A stretch of 64,000 nucleotides of DNA. Source: Atherinomorus stipes. Lineage: Eukaryota; Chordata; Actinopteri; Atheriniformes; Atherinidae. The notes under the pieces are model-generated. The model had not been told where the DNA came from. It was given only the letters and a program-made list of their open reading frames with translations, and searched no databases. Each line of letters starts with the position of its first letter. The stretch's first letter is position 1. Positions 45,618 through 57,768 of the stretch are shown piece by piece. The stretch spans positions 409,501 to 473,500 of the forward strand of contig JALJCO010003425.1 of NCBI GenBank assembly GCA_023101725.1, written 5' to 3'. Position numbers and translations under genes: made by a program.

Positions 45618-46130
45618 ATGTTGTACAGGGGCAGACAGTGTGGCTTTTCTGCGGAAAATATACCGAAGTATGTAAACCATGCGAAAGTGCACAGAAACTA
45701 TGCAAACTACAGGTTTCCATGTGGGATGTGTCCCTTAAGTCTCAAGACTTGGTCTGCCCTGCGCACACACATGTACCGCAACCACACAAAACAGAAACCC
45801 GCCATCAGACCTTCTAAGTGTTTTGTCGAGGAATGTCAAGTTGAAGGGTGCACTTTTAAAAGTTCACAATTTTCCACTGTGTGTGGGCATTTAAAGATGC
45901 ACATGGGGGACGGGAAAAAGATCGTTTGTCCGTTCAGTTGCTGTCAAAAGCAGTTTAGCATCCGATCATCATTCACGTCACACATCAGCAGGAAACATGC
46001 AAAAGAGTTGGTAGAAAGCACAGAGGGCGGGGTGAGCACAGATACCACAGGAGTGCATGGTGATGATGATGATGATGATGATATGAAAACTGACATGGCA
46101 AAGACTGTTATCCCCCCCCCCCCCCCGATG
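45618..46130 (+). pseudogene. N-terminal C2H2 zinc-finger block
   Basis: From the ATG at 45618 the frame gives about 171 residues. Fingers visible: a first, partial one (QCGFSAENIPKYVNHAKVH); FPCGMCPLSLKTWSALRTH with a following MYRNH; CQVEGCTFKSSQFSTVCGHL with KMH; and VCPFSCCQKQFSIRSSFTSH with ISRKH. Cys/His pairs are intact in the last three. An acidic run of Asp follows. Then a run of 14 C at about 46111-46124 shifts the frame, so the reading ends in a proline run and a stop. C2H2 fingers at the N-terminus would bind DNA or chromatin. An upstream exon (45475-45567) ending ATG before GTGAGT may hold the leader. Confidence 0.8.
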
Positions 46131-47577
46131 TAGGTGATGGAGAGAAAGACAAGGATATATTTCTCACCATCTTGGCTCTTTTTTACATGAGGATGCAAGC
46201 AAAGATTCTATTACCTGCATCTACAATATCTACTCTGATAGAGGAGTTCCAAGACATCTGCACAAATGCTATGTCCAAAATGTTCAGTGGACTTCGGGAA
46301 GAGTTAGCAAAGCTTGAAATTCCAGATGAAAAAGTTTCTAGAATCATTGATGGGTTGTCAAAAGAAAACTTATTGAAAATGTATAATGAGTACACATTCA
46401 GATCAGATTCAACCCGTAAAATGTATTTTAAGAGAAACTTCAGTTATGTTGAGCCTAAACAAGTCCGCCTTGGTTTTGTTGCCTCTGGTAAAGAGCAGTT
46501 TTACCAGTATGTCCCAGTTAAAGAGACACTAACAGCCTTGTTGAGCTTGCCATCAGTGAGAGAACAATATAGTGCATCAAAAATGCACCCCCCAGAAGAT
46601 GCAGATGTGCTTGAGGATGTGAGGGATGGTAAAACCTTTAAACAAAACACACTCTATGGAAGAGTTGCCTTCCTCACTTTCAATCATCTTGTATCAAGAT
46701 GTTTTTGAGGTTGTGAATCCTTTAGGATCAGGAAGAAAGAAACACAAGCAAATAGCTGTGTACATGACACTTGGCGAGATATTACCGCATAACAGGTCAT
46801 GCATTGAACCTGTGCAGTTAGTTATGCTATGCAGGGCGTCTGATTACCAATTTTTTTGGACATGAGAAAGTGTTCTCCTCCCTTGTAAAAGATTTGAAAG
46901 ACATTGAGCAATCTGGCATAACTTTGGAGTCAGGTGAGACACTAAAAGGGGTAGTAGTGTTAATCGCTGGTGACAACCTGGGCTCGCATTCACTTGGAGG
47001 CTTCACAGAAAACTTTAGTAAGAGCAAACATTTCTGTAGGTATTGTATTATAACCAGAGATGAATTTGCCAGTGATCCTACAAAGCTAGGCCCACCGAGG
47101 ACACCAGAAAACTATAGGAGTAGTGTGGACATCTTGTCTGAGGGATCTGAGAACATTGTTGATGGTATAAAATTTGACTCCATTTTAAACTCTTTGGAGC
47201 ATTTCCATGTCTGTAAACCAGGACTCCCGCCTTGTCTTGGTCACGATCTCTTTAAGGGAATTGTTTCTACTGATCTCCAACTGTACCTAAAACATCTTGT
47301 ATTCAGTGGGAAACACTTCACATTTGTGCAGTTGAATAGAAGAATCTCTGAACTAAAGTACAAAGGCAGTGATGCTAATAACCGCCCTTGTGTAGTAAAG
47401 GCAGATGGTGAGAAGTTAGCAGGAAGTGCAGCACAGAGCTGGTGCTTACTCCGTCTTCTCCCTGTCCTTGTAGGTGCACGCATCAAGAATCCATTTGAAG
47501 ACCAAGCCTGGCAGTTTTGTCTGAAGCTACGGGAGATTGTCGAACTGGTATGTGCTCCCAAAATACACACAAACCAG
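46131..47577 (+). pseudogene. DDE-transposase-like core
   Basis: After the frameshift: ILALFYMRMQAKILLPASTI and a helical region to 46690. A further frameshift moves on to IILYQDVFEVVNPLGSGRKK (candidate first Asp, codon at 46698) and YMTLGEILPHNRSCIEPVQL. Another break near 46865 leads to VVLIAGDNLGSHSLGGFTEN (candidate second Asp, codon at 46972), then CRYC and GLPPCLGHDLFKGI. Spacing and the Cys-x2-Cys insert after the second Asp resemble the CMC (CACTA-type) and related DDE transposase folds. The assignment is by pattern only; the third acidic residue was not identified. The block ends at 47577 with a possible donor, or runs on into a disturbed stretch of repeated TTATCTTAAG. Confidence 0.65.
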
Positions 47578-48454
47578 GTAGCTTATCTTAAGTTATCTTA
47601 AGCTTATCTTGTGCAGTTGATAAGCTGTTGAGGAGCATTTGGAACTCAGAGCAACAGTATTTTCAGACAAACCATTAAAGCCAAAACATCACTTCCTTCT
47701 CCATCACCCAGATCTTATTATAAAATTCTGACCTCTCATTCACCTCTGGACCCTCCGCTTTGAGAGTAAACATACATATTTTAAAGAATGTGCACGAAAG
47801 CTCCATAACTTCAAAAATCTCTGTAGCACTTTGGCAGAAAGGCATCAATTGTTACAGGCCTATTTACATGCAGGGAACTTGTTCCCTCCCAAACCTCAAG
47901 TAGACCAAGCCAATGAATTCCATGAGGAATTGTACAATGATGACATTAAAAAAGCTGTTAGACTAAGTAGTCTTGGGAAAGAAAACACAGTGGAGACAGG
48001 TTCTGTCGCATACAAGGGCACTACATATCGGAAAGCAATGGCTGTATTCCTCAGGGTTAATGACCAACGTTATGGGGTTGGTAGGATTGCTCTGCTTCTG
48101 GTCAGTCAAGAGAAGGTTTATTTTATTTGTAAAAAATCTTGCTCCATCCCAGCTTTAGATGTAGGTGTTCACATCCTGCAACATGACACTGCTGGTCACT
48201 TTGTTTGTGTTTATGTTGACACCCTCGCTGACAATTACCCACTACCACTGTATAAGCTATTTGACCTTGAGGTGATTGCACTTCACCATTCTGTCTTTTC
48301 AAGTGAAGTGTGATGGAGGGAATGGACATGATGGAGGACACAATAAAAGGAGTCCTCCCCTCTCTCGAAAATGCGTCACTGAACGCAATTTTACAACATT
48401 TATCAACCATGGGGTTGAGAACGCCTGAGGACCTGGACTTCATCAATGGCTATG
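47578..48454 (+). pseudogene. C-terminal extension and start of SAM-like segment
   Basis: In shifting frames this reads LKPKHHFLLHHPDLIIKF, LWTLRFESKHTYFKECARKL and HNFKNLCSTLAERHQLLQAY, then a clean 160-codon stretch (47831-48313) to SSEV. After a one-base shift, MEGMDMMEDTIKGVLPSLEN leads into LQHLSTMGLRTPEDLDFING, which looks like the first helices of a SAM domain (protein-protein interaction). The sequence is cut after the codons for INGY by the inserted element at 48455. Confidence 0.7.
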
Positions 48455-49938
<1,484 letters not shown>

Positions 49939-50011
49939 GCCTATGTTACCGATTTTTGCCATATCCTGCCGGTCATGGACTGCAGGAAACTAATACGAGC
50001 ATTCAAAAAAG
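49939..50011 (+). pseudogene. End of SAM-like exon
   Basis: Directly after the inserted element the frame reads YVTDFCHILPVMDCRKLIRAF, completing the SAM-like segment begun before 48454, and ends AAAAAAG before GTACAT, a possible splice donor at 50012. An open frame on the opposite strand (50546-50145, 133 codons) lies in the following intron-like stretch; I do not recognise it. Confidence 0.7.
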
Positions 50012-50481
50012 GTACATTATGTATTTGAATTAATGTACAATTAGAATACAAATAACAAATCCTCATACTGATCCCCAAACTATTTATATGAATCAATGTC
50101 GTATTGATTGATAAATTCATTCATCGTGCTCAGCCCCTATTAATTTAACACAAAATCAATATGTAGTTCACAGTCGCATATACTGTATCATCAACAATGA
50201 ACGAACAGTCATAAAATTTATTCAAGATGGATGTGTTAATATATAGACTCCAGGTTATTGAGTAAAAATATAGTGGCAATGTTTGTTTAAATCTCTTATT
50301 CAGATTCGGATCTCCTTCAATAAGCATCGTCACCACAGAACACAGCAATATGTTCGGTAGTTGTGTATAGTTGATAGTGCATTCTAAATTGCATAGAAAC
50401 AGTGCAAAGCAGCAGCCATTGACATCATAGAACACCTTCCCTAACATATCTGGTGCTTTTTTTATCTTTTCGTGGCGACAG

Positions 50482-51321
50482 TCAGCCAAGGCCTGATGCA
50501 TCTGAAGAAATAATTTTGGCACTTCTACCTTGCACTGACACAGCACCTAATTCAGAGCCTTTATTGGCTGCTACAACAAGCCCTGTTCCTGTCCAACATA
50601 GCACATGCATGTCTACATTTACAGTGCCAGGGGAGAAAATGCCACCAAGTTTGAGAAGGTGTCTTGCTGAGAAGAAGAGACCAAAAAGAGAAGATAGGCT
50701 TCATATGGTGCGGGTCATTGCAGATGAAATAAAACAGGTTTGCTTGAACCCCCCACTCCAGCGGTGCGTTGAACTGGCCAAGACTGTGGTAGAGATATAC
50801 CCAGAGTCTTTAGAAGACAGAACAGAAGAGGGAGAGCGAATGGGCAGTGGATATTTCTGTTTAGGCAAACAACTAAGAGAAAGGATGCAGTTTTTAAACC
50901 GAGACAATACCCTTGCCCGGCTTCGAAAGCCTAGGCGATTGGCTCCTCCCATAGAAGATGATCAACCAGGACCATCAAAGTGTGCCAAAACAGATAGCTA
51001 TGGCTGTGTCGATTGGCAGCCGTTTCAGCTACCTGAAGGTGAAAACAGAGAGTTCCTTTCTGAGAAGAAAAGAGAGCTGCTGACTATCTATTCCCTGGAG
51101 CTGCAGACCAGAAACGTGTAGATGACCTCATGACAGTAACGTATGGACCACAGCGTCAAGATCTGAATGCTACTCCCTCACCAAGCATGTCAGAGCTACA
51201 GAGGGAGTGGCCATTCCTCTTCATGCAAAAGTTTCTACTCAAGCACTTTTGCCCATTGACTGGATTTGACCTAGAATCAAGACTACAAGAATCGCTTGCC
51301 AGAAAGGGAGCGAGAGTGTTA
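50482..51321 (+). pseudogene. Post-SAM region of the transposase-like gene
   Basis: A possible acceptor (TTTTCGTGGCGACAG) precedes a frame with a Ser/Pro-rich linker, EKMPPSLRRCLAEKKRPKRE, VRVIADEIKQVCLNPPLQRC, LAKTVVEIYPESLEDRTEEG, GSGYFCLGKQLRERMQFLNR and, after a stop at 51119, DDLMTVTYGPQRQDLNATPS and ELQREWPFLFMQKFLLKHFC. The basic, helical character suggests nucleic-acid or protein contacts, but I know of no assigned function. It is interrupted after codons for ARKGARVL by the MITE at 51322. Confidence 0.7.
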
Positions 51322-52078
51322 GGGTGAATCCCATTTCACCCCTTGCCCTACCCCTTAGCCCTTCCCCTCCGTTTTGCGCGCTCATGTGTAGGGGTAGGGG
51401 TGTCCCAATACCTGTAGGATGGAGGGGAAGGGCTAAGGGGGAGGGCTATATACCCCTTCAAACGAAGATTTTTCGAGAGCACACTTTAAAAGAAGGGGTA
51501 TGAAAATCACTTGGACGATGGCTGCTACTGAGTCCAAAAACATCCACAAATGTAAATATTTCTCCATAAATAAAGTTTAAAAAGTGTGAAAACCATTATA
51601 TAGTCTAGTTTAATGCTGTTTAAATGTTTAACGGTCATTTTTTTTGCAAAATGCACATGAAAAAAAAATCGCGAGTACTACATTGATGCTTCAGTTATAT
51701 AAACGCTACCAGGCTGAAAACCAGCGGTGCTCTGCAGCCCTGATAATCTAGATGATCAATAAGAAATTGGGCAGCATCGCTGCTGGTCTTCATGGGATAA
51801 AACACAGGCAGGGATGTCATGCAAAAATCCAATTTGCTTGTTAACGTTAATCCACAGCTGTAGACGGCTTGATTTCTCCAGATTTGCGCCAACAGCTCAG
51901 CGCACATCTGCTTCCACACAAGCCGGCGGAATCACTGATGACGTATGTGATTCTTGAAGGGGTGTCCCAATTTGAAGGGGTTGACTTTCACCCCTACCCC
52001 TTGTAGCTTCGTTTTAAGTGCAAGGGCCAAGGGGAAGGGGTAAGGGGTAGGGGTAAAAAAGAGAATTGGGATTGGGCC
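51322..52078. mobile_element. PIF/Harbinger-like MITE (757 bp)
   Basis: The left end GGGTGAATCCCATTTC and the inverse of the right end (GAATTGGGATTGGGCC) are terminal inverted repeats. The subterminal parts are CCCTACCCCTTAGCCC-type repeats on both sides. TTA occurs at 51319-51321 and 52079-52081, the 3-bp duplication expected of PIF/Harbinger. The gene frame continues across it (ARKGARVL then KYFKVNF). No transposase. Confidence 0.75.
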
Positions 52079-52081
52079 TTA

Positions 52082-52594
52082 AAATACTTCAAAGTCAACT
52101 TTTGAGATGGATGAAAGATGTGAAGATGATCCTCTCCTGCCTTGAGAGACAGAAGGAAGAGGTGGATCCTGGACTTGCTGCTACACTTGTCATGGTTGCC
52201 CACTTCCAAGAAAAAGAAGATGCCCTCTTCCTTTTGGCCGACATGAGTAATATCTTATTTATTACTATAGAAAGCAACATCAGTTTGTTTTGTTTTTTTC
52301 CTTGAATAAGGTTTTGTCTCATTGGCCATCCTTTCAATCACATGCCCCAGCAGTCCCTTTCTGGAGCCCCCCTCCTGTTTTCCCCATGTTCCTGACTAAC
52401 ATCATGCCAGTCAGGGATGTGGGGGAAACAGGGGAGGGGCTCCTGGAAGATCAAAGACACCAGGAGGAGCTGGACTAAGACAACGGTGGTACTTTCTTGT
52501 AATAGTTTTTATGTTGTGTTTCAGGAAACTTCTACCCAGGCAGATGTTGAGGCTCAGCTTTCCCTGCCCAGCACTCCCAGGCTCATCATGCTCG
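52082..52594 (+). pseudogene. Two exon remnants of the transposase-like gene
   Basis: 52082-52245 reads KYFKVNF then MKDVKMILSCLERQKEEVDP and HFQEKEDALFLLADM, with a stop (TGA) inside and a possible donor at GTAATA. 52525-52594 follows a TTTCAG acceptor and reads ETSTQADVEAQLSLPSTPRL, ending at CTCG before GTAAGT. The stretch 52246-52524 is intron-like. Confidence 0.6.
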
Positions 52595-52837
52595 GTAAGT
52601 TCCCAGCATCTACACGAAAGATAACACAATGACTTACAGCTAATAATATGAGGTAGTCGGATATATATATATTAATGGAGTTTGTGAAATCAAATTGACA
52701 TCACACTGACATAGGGAAATCAGAACATCAAATACAGTTCATCATACACACCATAATGTGCAATCAATAAAAAGCTTTTGAAATTAAGAATAATTTTAAA
52801 AAGTTAAGATTATTCAAACACATTGATATTAACACTC

Positions 52838-53960
52838 TAAGTAATCAGAAAAACTTTATTGTCATTGTACCGGCGTCCCAGTGCAATGAAATTCTTTTTC
52901 CAGTACAACCCGTCCAAGATTATACAGACAGTAGACACAATACAAACAGAACCGGGCAGACTGAGGGTGCAGCCACACGAGCAGCGCACCTGTTTGCAGA
53001 GTGAAAAAGATATACATTGGGACAGGTGGGGAGAGGAGAAAAGAAAGAAACCACTGTCCCGCCCTCTGCAGAGGACGTGATAATGGGTTAAAAAAAAAAC
53101 ACCCTCAGTACAATTAAGCACGTATACAGACAATCACAACATCATGATACATGTGGTAGGGAGGAGGAGGGGTCCAGAGCCCAGTGAGGGAGAAGACGCA
53201 GCCACAAAGGGGGCGCATCTTTCCATCCTCCACCGATTTCTGGTGGGAGGAAGTTGAGAAGGACCAGCAGTGCAGTGGACAAGCGAGAGACAGGCGGCTC
53301 ACGCAGTCCATAGATGTTAGAGATGTTAGAGACGGCCTTCAGAGAGTCCCAACTGTTCTCGTGGAGGGAGGGGGGTGTTGCAGAGCCTCACTTCTGCAGT
53401 TTCTCCAAGGACATTTGGGAGTTAAGGAGCAGCTGCAAGGCCGCTCCCGGGGACCAGATTGAGATAAGGAGATAGTTTGGGTCCAGGCAGAGGCATGTTT
53501 CCGTCTGCCTGTAAAGTCTTCAGCAGGTCTCAGAGGCGACCAAATCAGCCACATTTGTGTTAATTACCCCCAATCCGAGTCTCCAACTGCTCCAGGTGGA
53601 ACCCAACATCCTTTATGCTGTCAGACATCGTCCCCAGTTTGCCCCACAGGACATCCACGCGAGTCAACGTGCACAAAGTTTGAGTCTGAGTGTTGGTAGC
53701 TCGGAGAAACAGCTCGGACGGCAGCCTGCCGACAGCTGCCGTCAGCTTCAGAATTTCCCGATGAACCAGGTACCCGACAGCTTCAATCAGCAGGAACCCA
53801 GTTATCATAAATCCAAACATGTACAGGTCTTCAGTGTGACCTGCTGGGACCGTCCCGTCTGGACAAGATGCCGCCCCCTGCACCTTGTCTATGGGTAAAA
53901 AAAAATATTATCCGTTGTGATGAGAGACCCGCCGTCCAGATCCATAGTTGAAGTTTAGGA
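52838..53960 (-). mobile_element. Retroposon-like unit with AATAAAG 3' end and small ORF
   Basis: Read on the minus strand it ends ...GAAATTCTTTTTCC-complement, then GGTACAATGACAATAAAGTTTTTCTGATT, a 3' end typical of fish retroposons. It contains a 107-codon frame near its 5' side. The 5' limit and target duplication are not resolved. It lies in an intron-like stretch of the degraded gene and is antisense to it. Confidence 0.5.
53560..53883 (-). CDS. Small predicted membrane protein, unrecognised
   Basis: A frame of 107 codons. Reading can be extended upstream of the first methionine through DKVQGAASCPDGTVPAGHTE. A hydrophobic stretch YMFGFMITGFLLIEAVGYLV (about residues 20-40) looks like one membrane segment. 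It is followed by a helical, amphipathic region (REILKLTAAVGRLPSELFLR and VLWGKLGTMSDSIKDVGFHL) that could form a coiled coil. I do not recognise the family. Its placement inside a retroposon-like unit suggests the ORF belongs to a mobile sequence. An upstream ATG at about 53946 opens a short peptide that ends at a stop just before this frame. Confidence 0.35.
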   Translation of the reverse strand: MQGAASCPDGTVPAGHTEDLYMFGFMITGFLLIEAVGYLVHREILKLTAAVGRLPSELFLRATNTQTQTLCTLTRVDVLWGKLGTMSDSIKDVGFHLEQLETRIGGN

Positions 53961-54086
53961 TTTAGGAGAAAAATGCAGAGAGAGGCTCAGAGGAGACAAG
54001 ACGAAGATTGCAGAGAAAACAGGGAGGAAGGGGGAAGAGGAAAAAGGGAGGGAGGGGGAGCAGAGGAAAGCACGTCTGCACTCGCT

Positions 54087-54167
54087 GACAGCCGGAAGAG
54101 AAGACGGCTGTCAGCGTTGATTGATTATTGAGTACACTTAATAATCAATTTATTAAGTGTACTCAAT
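54087..54167. repeat. Two adjacent hairpins
   Basis: GACAGCCG...CGGCTGTC (54087-54113) is an 8-bp stem. Then ATTGAGTACACTTAATAA (54127-54144) pairs perfectly with 54150-54167 across a 5-base loop. No terminator or RNA gene context is evident. Confidence 0.8.
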
Positions 54168-54389
54168 GCCCATTTATTAGTTTCATTTTGTTGTTGTGTT
54201 CCATTGATGTCAGTGACACCATCAGGGAACGAATGGGCATGCGTCGTATTCACTTTAAACTGCAGAAGCCCCTGCAGTCGTGTTTGCTGTCATTTCTGAG
54301 AATGTCTGAAACCTTAATAGAGCATATACTCTGTTACATAGCATGATGAGTGATGTGTTTTAAACTGAACTTTTACTGTGTCAGGACAC

Positions 54390-54555
54390 TATTCTGGGAG
54401 CCAGGAAGTGGATGCTTTCCATTGAGGGTGGTGTCATCCTTAGACTCAGCGAGACATCCAACTTCACGACAGCCCTGGCTGTCCTGTTTGCATCGTACTG
54501 TCTTCAATAGAGAATATCCAGCTGAGGCAGCCACATCTTTGGAGTTTATCCAGAG
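54390..54555 (+). pseudogene. C-terminal exon remnant of the transposase-like gene
   Basis: The frame reads ARKWMLSIEGGVILRLSETS, FTTALAVLFASYCLQ, then after a TAG and small shift EYPAEAATSLEFIQR, ending before GTGAGT at 54556. This is continuous in sense with the exon at 57605. A block at about 54212-54300 (DTIRERMGMRRIHFKLQKPL) may be an additional exon. Confidence 0.65.
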
Positions 54556-54582
54556 GTGAGTTTTTGTTGCTGTTGTGGGTTT

Positions 54583-54669
54583 CCTGTCATATACTAATGG
54601 AGTAAGTGATCACTGACAGGTGTGCTGCACACCTGTCAGTGATCACTTACTCCATTAGTATATGACAGG
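54583..54669. repeat. Perfect 87-bp palindrome (43-bp arms, 1-base centre)
   Basis: CCTGTCATATACTAATGGAG...GACAGGTGTGC (54583-54625) is repeated exactly in inverse after a single T (54626) to 54669. It lies in the intron right after the exon ending at 54555. Confidence 0.97.
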
Positions 54670-54720
54670 CAAAAAATAAATGAAATAGCCCCACACAGAC
54701 TACAAATGTAGTTTATGCAT

Positions 54721-57480
54721 CTTTATACCATGGTCTGGGTGAATACTTGATTCTGATTGGCTGCAGGGTGTCCATTAAAGAGTGATAATGGACACCTAGA
54801 AAGGAAGTTCTGAACAAAAAGCCTGATTGGTCTAAATCAATGTGCTGCCTCAAACACTAGTTGGTAACCATGGCAATAGAAGTTACTTTTTTTTTTTTTG
54901 ATCAAAGTATTTTTATTTAGTTTTGCAGATCATAGTTCACAATGTAACATACTTCCAACCGAACAAACGGAGAGAAAATAAAAGAACATCCCATCAATCC
55001 CACCCCCATCCCTCCCACACACACACCCAACCCCCCTCAAAATACCAGACTGGAGAGTTCACAGTATGAAATACAAAGTTTAGAATACAGGATTCACATA
55101 GCCAGAGTAAAAAAAAAAAAAAAAAAAAACAGAACAGCAATAAAATAAATAAATGGGGACAACAGCAGAAGTTCACAGTATTATAGCATCTGCTTCTATA
55201 TCTTCAACAAACGTTAAGAAGGGCTGCCAAATGTTATAGAATTTCCTAGTAGATCCTCTGATTGTATATCTGATCTTCTCTAACTTGATATGGTACATTA
55301 TTTCTCTGACCCAATGACTGTATGTTGGAGGCTCTGGGTCTTTCCATTTCAATAGAATCAGCCTCCTAGCTAGAAGAGAGCAGAAAGACACCATCGCTCT
55401 TTCCCATATCTCAAGATGCGAGTCAATCTGGGTCACACCAAAAAGCGCAACGAATGGAGACGGTGCAAGCCTTTTCGCAAAGATCTTAGAAAAGGTTTCA
55501 AAGATGGTCTGCCAGAAAGTGCACAATGCTGGACATGTCCAGAACATGTGTAAGAGAGTGGCAGGATCTCGCCCGCATCTGTCACAAGTGGGGTCTATAT
55601 CAGCATTGATCTTAGAGAGTCTAACTTTAGACCAGTGTAGACGGTGTACGATTTTAAATTGAATGACAGCATGTCTAAGACAGATGGAAGATGAAAAAAT
55701 TCCTTGTATTATTTTGTGCCAAGTGTCATCTGTGATTTGCTCATTTAAATCTGTTTCCCATTTATTTTTTAGAAGGTCCAGAGGCATCAAATTATGAGAA
55801 TACAGTATTTCGTATATTGTGTAATAGTTTGTTTTCGAACTAGTTTACAATCAAAAATTGAGTCCAACAGACCAGTTGGAGGGCATAAGGGAGAACATTT
55901 AAAGTTTGAGAAAACAAAATTCCGAAGCTGTAGGTATCGATAAAAATGTTCTTTTGGAATTTTATATTTTTTTATCAACTGCTCAAAGGAGGCAAAGCTG
56001 CCATTAATAAACAAATCAGACAATGATAGCATGCCTCTTCTGGACCACACATAAAAAACCCCATCTATTAATGAGGGAACAAACATATGATTCATTGCAA
56101 TTGGTGCAGCCTGAGATAGATCTGTGAGTGCAAAGGATCTTCTAAATTGGTTCCAGATCTTGATTGAATGCAAAACAACTGGGTTAGAGGTAAAGTTAGA
56201 AATGGGTTGTGAGAATGGCAACTTAGAACACAATAAGGCTTTTAAAGAAGTGGAATTTACAGATGACCTCTCCAGATTTAGCCATTCAGTGGCAGTGTTG
56301 CCATCATCATTGTCCACCTAATATAATAATACACGAATGTTAACTGCCCAGTAGTAATACAGGAAGTTAGGGAGTGCCATCCCTCCCATTGAGCGAGGTC
56401 TCTGAAGTGCACTTCTTTTTATCCTGGGCGGTTTTTTGTTCCAAATGAAACTAGATATTTGATTATTTATTTTGGAAAAAAACGACTTGGTTAAAAAGAT
56501 GGGGAGGCACTGGAATATATATAAAAACTTGGGGCACATTCATTTTTACTGTATTAATTCTTCCACCCAAAGAAAGAGGCAGGGGATTCCATCGTTCCAT
56601 ATCCTGATTCAAATTTGATAACAGGGGCTGATAGTTTGCAGCGTAAAGGTCTTTATGTTTATCTGTAATCCATATACCAAGATATTTGAATTTTTGGGGG
56701 CTAATTTTAAAGGGGAGTGAATTTAGGGATGTCTTATTAATAACACTAACAGGCATAAGCTCACTTTTTTGAACATTGACCCTATAGCCGGACAGTTTGC
56801 CAAATTCTGTTAGCAAGGTTATTAGCTTAGGAAGGCTTGAAAGGGGTTGTGATATATATAGTAGCATGTCGTCCGCATAAAGCGAGACTTTATGCTCCTC
56901 CCCTGTTCGACGGTTCCTCTGATATCAGTATTTTGCCTCAGAGCAAGAGCTAGTGGTTCCATTGCAACTGCAAAAGAAGCGGTGACATGGGGCATCCCTG
57001 TCTTGTACCGCGTTTAAGCTCAAAAAAGGGGGACAAATTATTATTAGTACGAACAGCAGCCACCGGGGAAGTATATAAAAGTCTGATCCATGATATGAAT
57101 TTATTTCCAAATCCAAACCTCCCCAGTGTGCTGAAAAGATAGCCACACTCCACCCGGTCGAACGCCTTTTGGCATCAAGTGAGAGAACGACCTCTGTTAC
57201 ACCGGGTGGAGAGGGGCTGTAAAGGATATTAAGAAGGCGTCTGACATTGAAAAAGGAGGACGGTTCTTTATAAAACCTGTTTGGTCAGGTGATATAATGG
57301 AGGGAAGAACACCTTCAAGTGGAAGTTACTTTTTTAACAGTAAAAACAATTTAACATATTAATAATTGGCTAACATTTATTTATTTGTAAGTGACATGGT
57401 ATTTGTGTGGACGGTTCACGCCTCTTACGTCGTCCATTAATTTCTGATAATGGACACCTTGTAGGGCATTATCCCTTAAG
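54721..57480. mobile_element. Hairpin-bearing MITE split by an L1
   Basis: Left part: TTTATACCATGGTCTGGGTG, then GGTGTCCATTA...GATAATGGACACC (54768-54797, a hairpin). Right part after the L1: GTCCATTAATTTCTGATAATGGACACC (57428-57459). Repeated hairpin words on both sides and the clean L1 target duplication show that one older repeat was split. Outer ends are approximate and the superfamily is unknown. Confidence 0.55.
54891..57321 (-). mobile_element. L1-clade LINE, 5' truncated, minus strand
   Basis: A poly(T) run at the left (poly(A) on the sense strand) and GAAGTTACTTTTT at 54879-54891 and 57322-57334 mark a target-primed insertion. Sense order: motif B region ELKRGTRQGCPMSPLLL (about 57020-56960), LYADDMLLYI (motif C, about 56880), FKYLGIWITD, LGGRINTVKMN, MGGMALPNFLYYYWAVN, and a C-terminal domain with CDRCGRDPATLLHMFWTCPA, the zinc-knuckle-like end of L1 ORF2. 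Frameshifts occur near 56920, 56540, 56318 and 55788. The endonuclease and ORF1 are absent. It is a different subfamily from the L1 at 1-5720. Confidence 0.93.
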
Positions 57481-57604
57481 ATGTGACAGGATGGAGTGCT
57501 GGGATAACCAGAGTATCACCTATAAGTGGAGTGGGTGGGGTCTGTGGTGTGATGCAGACTCATCCTGGGATGTAACGACTGGGTATCAATATTTTTATTT
57601 CCAG

Positions 57605-57768
57605 ATTCTTTGTCAGGATAAATCCAGAATACAGCAAGTGCAAGGCAAAGATGCAGGTGAGCCGAAGGACGGGAAAGATGGTCCAGAGGCAGAGCGAGTC
57701 CTCAACCCACATGTCACTTCCTTCATAAGGGACTTTATCGATTATGATTGGAAGAACTCATACCAGGT
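57605..57768 (+). pseudogene. Last recognised exon of the transposase-like gene
   Basis: It follows an acceptor (TTTTTATTTCCAG). One frame gives FFVRINPEYSKCKAKMQVSR then RTGKMVQRQSES; after a shift the other frame gives RVLNPHVTSFIRDFIDYDW. Together they form a basic C-terminal tail, and this joins in sense to LEFIQR at the end of the 54390-54555 exon. The frameshift near 57700 is another lesion. The true end is not clear. Confidence 0.65.
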
